A stretch of DNA of 11,108 nucleotides from positions 1-11,108 of the forward strand of contig REEF01000685.1 of assembly GCA_007695205.1 (NCBI GenBank). The letters are read 5' to 3'. The notes under the pieces are model-generated. The model was not told the DNA's origin. It worked only from the letters and a program-made list of their open reading frames with translations, and made no database searches. Below are positions 6,495 to 11,108 of the stretch, in pieces. Origin of the DNA: Planctomycetaceae bacterium. GTDB taxonomy: Bacteria; Planctomycetota; Planctomycetia; Pirellulales; Pirellulaceae. Position 1 is the stretch's first letter. Every line of letters starts with the position of its first letter. Made by a program: the position numbers and the translations under genes.

Positions 6495-7263
6495 GCGAAG
6501 CCAGCTTGGCTTCCAAACCCACGCCGAACGTCTCAGCCGTTACCGTCTTGATTTGAACGGCGGGACCAGCGACCTGATCGGTCGCCAATTGGGCAAGCTT
6601 CCGGAGCGGCGGGCAGAACGCCAGATGAATACTCTGCTGCCGCTGGCCTGGAGCGAAACTGCAGCGTACGGTCCCAAACACGACCTCCGCGTCTCGCTCG
6701 TCTCGAGCCCGTACGACGCGTTGCGACACGTGTACCGGAAGCAACTGCTCCGATTCCACATCCTCCTCGCCCTCCTCCTCGCCCTCCTCGTCGCTTTCGC
6801 AATCGATGCCAACGCATCCCGTGGCGAACCCAGTCGGATCAAGGGTCGGTGCCCCCAGTCTTTCGGTGACCGTCTTGTTCGCCTCATCGCGACCACGAAT
6901 GTCGGCTTTCGACCATGTCGGCAAACGACACCAACCGGCAATAGCTCCTACCAACGCAAGTGTCCAGAACCCGAACAAGGCCGTTACCGACGCCTCGGGC
7001 AACGAAACCGCTACACCTGCGACCAGAATGGCGAAGCTCAGCAATAGCCGGCAATAGGGCCAACGACGGACGGATTCGATACCAGAATCGACTCGTGTCC
7101 TGCCAAATCCACCTTCGATCCAACCAGCAGCGGCGATCAACGCTCCAAATAGACCTCCCAATATCGGCAAGAAGAACCCAGGAAGCGGGGATTGCAGCGC
7201 ACCGCTTACGCGACGCACGAGCAGCCAGGAGGCGGTCGCTAGCAACAGAACCGCAGTGAACAT
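6421..7263 (-). CDS. Four-helix membrane protein with acidic linker and soluble C-terminal domain
   Basis: From the ATG at 7263 this is 280 aa. Hydrophobic helices lie at about 1-16, 30-48, 73-88 and 94-111, so the N-terminal 40% is in the membrane. A linker (about 112-155) leads to an acidic run at 157-172 (DEEGEEEGEED), encoded by an imperfect 12-bp tandem repeat. A soluble domain of about 105 residues follows (175-280), probably beta-rich, including 'LLPVHVSQRVVRARDERD' and 'SFAPGQRQQSIHLAFCPP'. I do not recognise the family. The start is uncertain. The frame is open to 7566, but that part overlaps the upstream lipoprotein gene. An ATG at 7347 would give 308 aa and a fuller first helix with basic residues before it, but its codons (TTA, AGG, TCT) look atypical and it would run through a terminator-like hairpin. 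None of these starts has a good binding site. The 3' end overlaps the orphan gene tail-to-tail. Confidence 0.72.
   Translation of the reverse strand: MFTAVLLLATASWLLVRRVSGALQSPLPGFFLPILGGLFGALIAAAGWIEGGFGRTRVDSGIESVRRWPYCRLLLSFAILVAGVAVSLPEASVTALFGFWTLALVGAIAGWCRLPTWSKADIRGRDEANKTVTERLGAPTLDPTGFATGCVGIDCESDEEGEEEGEEDVESEQLLPVHVSQRVVRARDERDAEVVFGTVRCSFAPGQRQQSIHLAFCPPLRKLAQLATDQVAGPAVQIKTVTAETFGVGLEAKLASPSKEPTEVQIQFFAFEKSPDDRDE
6761..6796 (+). repeat. 12-bp tandem repeat encoding the acidic linker
   Basis: TCCTCCTCGCCC occurs twice in perfect tandem (6761-6772 and 6773-6784), followed by a degenerate third copy (TCCTCGTCGCTT, 6785-6796). Read on the minus strand it encodes the Glu/Gly/Asp run of the membrane protein. 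The unit is a multiple of three, so copy changes would keep the frame. Confidence 0.75.
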
Positions 7264-7289
7264 CACCACGATGCGAAAGAGCCTGGCTG

Positions 7290-7326
7290 TAGAAAATAAC
7301 CCCCACTGGGCAGACCGAGTGGGGGT
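7290..7326 (-). terminator. Intrinsic terminator-like hairpin with U-tract
   Basis: ACCCCCACT (7299-7307) pairs perfectly with AGTGGGGGT (7318-7326): a 9-bp GC-rich stem with a 10-base loop. On the minus strand the stem is followed by TATTTTCT, a U-rich tract; the other side is not T-rich, so the signal points to the minus strand. It lies about 65 bp after the stop of the Cys-rich protein gene, as expected for its terminator. It also lies inside the longer possible reading frame of the next gene, so it could instead act as an attenuator. Confidence 0.62.
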
Positions 7327-7390
7327 AGAAGCAAATGCGGCATGCATGGGGCAGAGCCTGCAAGCAAGATGGTTGTCAGCTTCGGCGATA

Positions 7391-7936
7391 CTACCGCCGC
7401 TGACGATACGTGGCGTGATTGACCTGGCCGCCAAACATCGAGGGCCGAGAAGCCTGTCGCCCGTTGGCATCCCCATTGGGGCGACTGGGGGCCGGCTTGG
7501 GAACCGGCGGAGGCACGAACTCGCCGCCTTCGTACATCTCTGCCGGTATGTGGTCCAGAAAGTCATAGTGAGTTTCTACCGGCACACAGGACGAGCAGCT
7601 TGAAGCATACTCATACCCAGCGGGAGCGTAGCGATATCCCCATAGATTACGAATCCCTTGGAATGGATGCCAGCACCCAACGCCGCACGATCTCGCTCCA
7701 ATCCAATTGCCATGATGGTCGCACGGATCGCAATATTTGGGCGGGTGATTGATCCATTCCCCCCAATAGACCTCACCACAACCCGACCCGCATGCTAGTT
7801 CCCCGCAGCTACTGCCGATGCCGCATCCACCGCCAATGGCCCCCATGCCGCAGGCCGAAGGATGCATGGTGACACAACCGCTGGCCATGACTATCGTAGC
7901 TGCGCTTGCGCAACTGAAAAACGCTCGCCAGAACAT
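7391..7936 (-). CDS. Cys/Gly-rich exported protein, probable lipoprotein
   Basis: This 181-aa protein has an N-terminal hydrophobic signal (about 5-18) ending in 'MASGC', a lipobox-like site with Cys21 as the likely lipidated residue. The mature part contains 12 cysteines counting Cys21 (C21, C29, C38, C44, C49, C53, C69, C72, C84, C88, C114, C117), many in Gly-rich contexts (25-55). Next comes 'GEVYWGEWINHPPKYCDPCD' (54-73), then an aromatic region. A proline-rich segment (141-153) precedes a basic C-terminal tail. I recall similar 'GEVYWGEWIN..P..CDPCD' proteins in planctomycete genomes, of unknown function; a role in the cell envelope is plausible. The cysteines probably form disulfides outside the cytoplasm. 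AAGGGAA lies about eight bases before the ATG. It is followed by a terminator-like hairpin and then the membrane-protein gene on the same strand. Confidence 0.8.
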   Translation of the reverse strand: MFWRAFFSCASAATIVMASGCVTMHPSACGMGAIGGGCGIGSSCGELACGSGCGEVYWGEWINHPPKYCDPCDHHGNWIGARSCGVGCWHPFQGIRNLWGYRYAPAGYEYASSCSSCVPVETHYDFLDHIPAEMYEGGEFVPPPVPKPAPSRPNGDANGRQASRPSMFGGQVNHATYRQRR

Positions 7937-7967
7937 GCCAAAGTTCCCTTCTTGCTTCCCATTCCAA

Positions 7968-7985
7968 GTTCGAAACCACTCGAAC
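7968..7985. repeat. Short perfect inverted repeat in a divergent intergenic region
   Basis: GTTCGA (7968-7973) and TCGAAC (7980-7985) form a perfect 6-bp inverted repeat around AACCAC. It lies about 32 bp upstream of the Cys-rich protein's ATG, in the 280-bp gap between that gene and the divergent TPR gene. It could be an operator or a leader hairpin, but a repeat this short can arise by chance. Confidence 0.3.
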
Positions 7986-8216
7986 GATGTCTGAAACAGG
8001 TATCGGCCGAAAAATCGGAAGAATCCAGAAAAATCCCGTAACCGGCAGAATTTGCCTATCCTGTGCTTTTGCAGTCAGGGCGATTGGGCCATTTCGAATG
8101 AATCGCCGCAGTGCGTCGACCAGGATCCTATACTTGCCGAACGGCCTCGTTCGGCCTGTCGTCATCGGTAACAGCCATCGTCTTCCGGCTCCAGCATCCA
8201 GCAAGGAACGAATCTC

Positions 8217-9527
8217 GTGTCGCGTCCAATTCTCCTTCTCCCGTTACTCGCTCTGCTGACTCTGTTGTCGTCCCACGAGAAAAGCATCGCCCAACCGCGG
8301 GTGACCAACGTGGTGGCCCGCAGCGCTGCCCCGTTGAAGATCGGCGATCGAGTCACCGGCCAGGCCGAGCCGGGGGAGATCTTTTCGATGATCACACGAC
8401 AGGATCAACAGATCTGGGTGCAGAATGACGATGGCAAAAAGGGTTGGCTGAGTGTCGACTCGGTGGTGAATCTCGATCAGGCGGCACCGATTTACGAGGC
8501 CTTGATCCGTCGCCAGCCCGAGCGCGCGGTGCATTACGAGCGGCGCGCTGTGATGTGGTCCACTCGTGGCGATTCGGCCAAGGCGGCCGCGGACTACGAT
8601 CGTGCGATCCAATTGGGCTCGAAGAATGCCAACACGTACTTGAATCGCGGCATCCACCACGCCGTCAACGGCCGGTTCCCCCAGGCGGTCGCCGATTACG
8701 ATCGCGCGATCCGGATGGGAATGACCGACGGTCCCATCTACGTCAATCGCGGTGTCGCTCGATACGCGATGGGCGATTTCGAGGACGCCATCGCGGATTT
8801 CGATCAGGCGATCGCCGAAGGCCTGACCGGTTTTTCGATCTACGTGAACCGAGCCTCGGCGCACCTGGCGGCTGGCAACCACGATCTGGCGATCGACGAT
8901 CTGAACGAAGCGATCCGTTTGAAGCCCCAACAGCCCGATGGCTACTTCGAGCGTGGTCGAGCGTGGCAGCAGATGGACAAGCTGGATCAGGCGGTGACGG
9001 ACTATAGTCGAGCCATCGAGTTGGACGATGATTTTGTGCCTGCCTATCGAGGACGTGGTTTCGTCTGGTTTTTGAAGGGCCAGTCAGAGAAAGCGATCGC
9101 CGATTTCGATCGATGGCTCCAGCTTCAGCCGGAATCCGCCAGCGCGTACAACAATCGCGGCTTCAACCTGCAGCGACTGGGCCGCTATCGTGAAGCCTTG
9201 GCGGATTTTCAACGCTCATCGGAACTGGCGCCACAGTACCTGCTGGCCATGCAAAATACCGCTTGGCTGCTGGCGACATGCCCTGACGATGAGATTCGAG
9301 ACGCACAAGCCGCCCTGAAGATAGCGCGCCAAGCCCACCAGGTCAGCGAAGGGCAATCGATCGGCGTGGTGAAGGCCATGGCCGCCGCCTATGCCGAGAG
9401 CGGAGACTTCGAACAGGCCATCGCTTGGCAGACCAAAGTGATCGAGCAGTTGCCCGAGGACCAGCAGGCCGACGAACAGGAACTGCTGGATCTCTACCGC
9501 GCGGAAAAACCCTACCGCATGGATTAG
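8217..9527 (+). CDS. Exported SH3-like and TPR-repeat protein
   Basis: This 436-aa protein begins with a signal peptide (about 1-25, Leu-rich, ending near SIAQP). An SH3-like domain follows (about 31-85: 'APLKIGDRVTG', then 'GKKGWLSVDSVV'), of the kind that often binds cell-wall or protein ligands in the periplasm. From about 105 to 342 there are seven consecutive 34-residue TPR units with the usual G/A-F/Y-D pattern and 'DYDRAI' or 'DFDQAI' endings. They are followed by 'NTAWLLATCPDDEIRDAQAA' (347-366) and a last TPR at about 381-414. TPR arrays are protein-interaction scaffolds, so this is probably a periplasmic scaffold rather than an enzyme. The start is GTG at 8217, with AAGGA nine bases upstream. 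It is a single gene; the next gene begins 189 bp downstream and no clear terminator lies between. Confidence 0.9.
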   Translation: MSRPILLLPLLALLTLLSSHEKSIAQPRVTNVVARSAAPLKIGDRVTGQAEPGEIFSMITRQDQQIWVQNDDGKKGWLSVDSVVNLDQAAPIYEALIRRQPERAVHYERRAVMWSTRGDSAKAAADYDRAIQLGSKNANTYLNRGIHHAVNGRFPQAVADYDRAIRMGMTDGPIYVNRGVARYAMGDFEDAIADFDQAIAEGLTGFSIYVNRASAHLAAGNHDLAIDDLNEAIRLKPQQPDGYFERGRAWQQMDKLDQAVTDYSRAIELDDDFVPAYRGRGFVWFLKGQSEKAIADFDRWLQLQPESASAYNNRGFNLQRLGRYREALADFQRSSELAPQYLLAMQNTAWLLATCPDDEIRDAQAALKIARQAHQVSEGQSIGVVKAMAAAYAESGDFEQAIAWQTKVIEQLPEDQQADEQELLDLYRAEKPYRMD

Positions 9528-9716
9528 GCACCCCGTTGGGGCTTCTTCGTCGATGCTGGGTCGAGGGTGCATCGGAACGGGACTTGTCCAATGGCTGGCC
9601 GAAGTCTAAACTCACCGAGTGATCAACTTGTCGACATTCCGCAGGTTGGCTCCCGTCAGGTTTTGATCTTTCGCAAATGCTCCCCGTAGAACAGCTTACC
9701 CTCCGACTCCGAATAA

Positions 9717-11051
9717 ATGGACCCTCCCGCGGCAGATTTGAAGTCTGAAAACAAAGTGACCGGCCAACGCCGCGGAATCTATTACGGATGGATCATGTTG
9801 CCGCTGGCGATGGCGACGCTGATCGCCAGTTCGCCCGGTCAGACGTTCGGCGTCTCGGTGTTCAACGAGCCGTTGCGATTGTCGTTGGGATTGACTCATG
9901 GACAACTAGCGGCTGCCTATATGTTCGGTACGCTGCTGGGGGCCATTCCGATCAGCTTTATCGGTCGACAATCGGATCGTCATGGGTTGCGTCGCGTCCT
10001 GATGGTGGTCGTCAGCGTCTTTTCCGGGGCCTGTCTGTTTTTGTCTTTCGTTCAGGGATGGATCATGCTGGTGATCGCCTTCTTCCTGCTGCGGATGCTC
10101 GGTCCCGGAGCGTTGGGGTTGTTGAGCGGCAATACGCTGGCGTTCTGGTTCGATCGACGACTGGGGATGGTCGAAGGGATGCGGCTGGTCGGCATGGCCT
10201 TGGCGATGGCAACGATTCCGGCTCTGAATCTCTGGTTGGTCTCGCACTGGGGCTGGCGCGGCGCGTATCAGATTCTGGGGATCGGCACGTGGCTGCTGCT
10301 GTTTCCAGCGATCGCCCTGCTGTTTCGCAATTCACCGGCCGACGTCGGACAGGCGGTCGATGGCCAAGATGGTTCCGGGCAGCGGTCATCCTCCGGTGAC
10401 CTTCCGAGCCAAATCTTCTGGGGATTGACGCTCAGCGAGACATTGCGAACGATGTCGTTCTGGATCGCGGCCATCGGAACCGTGCTGTTTGGGTTGATTC
10501 ACACGGCCATCTTCTTTTGTCTGGTACCCATTTTGCAGGAACGCGGTCTGAGCGCCGGGGACGCGGCAGCCATGCTGACGGTTTTCGCCGTTTGCTTGGC
10601 TGTAACGCAATTGGTGGGCGGGATTCTGGCAGACATCATGCAGGCGAGCTATCTGATGTGTGGAGGATTAGTGGGATTGGCTGCCAGCATCTGGATGCTG
10701 CTGCTGGCGGACGGTTCGGCGATGGTGCTTCTGGCCGGCGCAGGGTTGGGCGTTTCCCAAGGGATCTATTTCGGCGCCACGCATCCCATGTGGGCTCGCT
10801 ATTTCGGACGACGCCATTTGGGAAAGATCCGGGGCACGCTGATGACCATGATGGTCGCTTCGTCCAGCATGGGCCCCCTGTTCGCTGGATTGACCCGCGA
10901 CTGGCTGGGGAGTTTCGGGACCAGTCTGATCGTCTTTACGATCACGCCGTTGCCGATCGCGGCGTTTTCGTTGTTGGCTGCACCGCCGCCGCAAGCGACG
11001 CGTCTCGAAGCCCGGAAATCACCCGCGGCAGGTCGGCCGCTCGACGATTGA
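9717..11051 (+). CDS. Major facilitator superfamily transporter (monocarboxylate-type)
   Basis: This 444-aa protein has about 12 hydrophobic helices in two halves joined by a hydrophilic loop at about 206-232 (Gly, Ser, Asp, Gln-rich). The loop between helices 2 and 3 carries the MFS signature GxxxDRxGxRR (G83, D87, R88, G90, R92, R93). The N-terminal 'YYGWIMLPLAM' (22-32) resembles monocarboxylate and oxalate/formate-type transporters, and the second half has a 'GGILADIMQ' counterpart (301-309). It should sit in the cytoplasmic membrane as a secondary transporter, possibly of small organic acids. The substrate cannot be read from the sequence. No Shine-Dalgarno precedes the ATG, so the start is chosen by position: the cytoplasmic tail before helix 1 is of normal length. 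The C-terminus is basic and Pro/Ala-rich. There is no adjacent enzyme gene to hint at the substrate. Confidence 0.88.
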   Translation: MDPPAADLKSENKVTGQRRGIYYGWIMLPLAMATLIASSPGQTFGVSVFNEPLRLSLGLTHGQLAAAYMFGTLLGAIPISFIGRQSDRHGLRRVLMVVVSVFSGACLFLSFVQGWIMLVIAFFLLRMLGPGALGLLSGNTLAFWFDRRLGMVEGMRLVGMALAMATIPALNLWLVSHWGWRGAYQILGIGTWLLLFPAIALLFRNSPADVGQAVDGQDGSGQRSSSGDLPSQIFWGLTLSETLRTMSFWIAAIGTVLFGLIHTAIFFCLVPILQERGLSAGDAAAMLTVFAVCLAVTQLVGGILADIMQASYLMCGGLVGLAASIWMLLLADGSAMVLLAGAGLGVSQGIYFGATHPMWARYFGRRHLGKIRGTLMTMMVASSSMGPLFAGLTRDWLGSFGTSLIVFTITPLPIAAFSLLAAPPPQATRLEARKSPAAGRPLDD

Positions 11052-11069
11052 AGTTGTCCACGATTCGAA

Positions 11070-11108
11070 CACCCAATGAAAGGTGCCACCCACCTATCAC
11101 CCAATGAA
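11070..11108. repeat. Direct repeat with 28-bp period and internal palindrome, cut by window end
   Basis: CACCCAATGAA occurs at 11070-11080 and again at 11098-11108, 28 bp apart; the second copy touches the window end. Between them TGAaAGGTG (11077-11085) and CACCTaTCA (11091-11099) form a 9-bp inverted repeat with one mismatch around CCACC. It lies 18 bp after the transporter's stop. This may be the first unit and a half of a tandem array, part of a dispersed intergenic repeat, or a hairpin terminator lacking a T-tract. Confidence 0.5.

Noticed and set aside
8244..8930. Minus-strand open frame of 228 codons opposite the TPR gene
   Set aside because: Its repeated motifs (for example VIGDRLG-like, RAIVI) are the reverse complement of the TPR repeats and not an independent gene.
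9528..9716. Terminator or promoter between the TPR and transporter genes
   Set aside because: The only hairpin (CCCC-GTT-GGGG at 9531-9541) has a 4-bp stem and no T-tract, and no convincing -35/-10 or -24/-12 pair was found. I see nothing else in this stretch.
10517..11107. Plus-strand open frame of 196 codons in another frame of the transporter gene
   Set aside because: It lacks membrane helices and is Gly/Arg/His-rich. The transporter frame has the full MFS pattern.
11070..11108. CRISPR array start
   Set aside because: Only 11 bp is repeated, with a 17-bp spacer; CRISPR repeats are longer, and no cas genes are present. It is kept only as an unclassified repeat.

Overview
The window looks like chromosomal DNA of a planctomycete, most likely from the Pirellulaceae (Rhodopirellula-like). 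This rests on impressions from the proteins, not a search: a multihaem cytochrome paired with a small membrane cytochrome b, a Gly/Cys-rich exported protein with a 'GEVYWGEWIN' segment, a periplasmic SH3-plus-TPR protein with an 'AWLLATCPD' segment, and a short orphan protein with 'DLLPWADPYI'. Base composition is moderately GC-rich, and the genes sit in short, loosely packed units on both strands.

Layout. (1) 2-2666, minus: a two-gene respiratory unit. A seven-haem, membrane-tethered periplasmic cytochrome c comes first, followed 31 bp later by a five-helix cytochrome b-like protein. Together they suggest a quinone-to-periplasm (or reverse) electron-transfer module. (2) 2791-5218, minus: a conserved protein of unknown function with a very basic N-terminus, then, 28 bp on, a membrane-anchored alpha/beta-hydrolase of the Abhydrolase_9 type. 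(3) 5361-5963, plus: a 200-aa putative zinc metallopeptidase (HELWH), divergent from unit 2. (4) 5964-6494: an intergenic region with an exact sigma-54 (-24/-12) promoter, followed by a 96-aa orphan protein. (5) 6421-7936, minus: a Cys-rich lipoprotein-like protein, a strong terminator-like hairpin, then a four-helix membrane protein with an acidic linker and a soluble C-terminal domain. The 3' end of this last gene overlaps the orphan gene tail-to-tail by 74 bp. (6) 8217-9527, plus: an exported SH3-like/TPR protein. (7) 9717-11051, plus: a major facilitator superfamily transporter. (8) 11070-11108: the start of what may be a 28-bp-period repeat, cut by the window end.

There is no RNA gene, insertion sequence, phage module, clear CRISPR array or recognisable defence system. 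The most noteworthy items are the exact sigma-54 promoter upstream of a small protein of unknown function, the seven-haem cytochrome/cytochrome b pair, the hairpin and U-tract lying between (or inside) two genes at 7290-7326, and the truncated repeat at the right edge.
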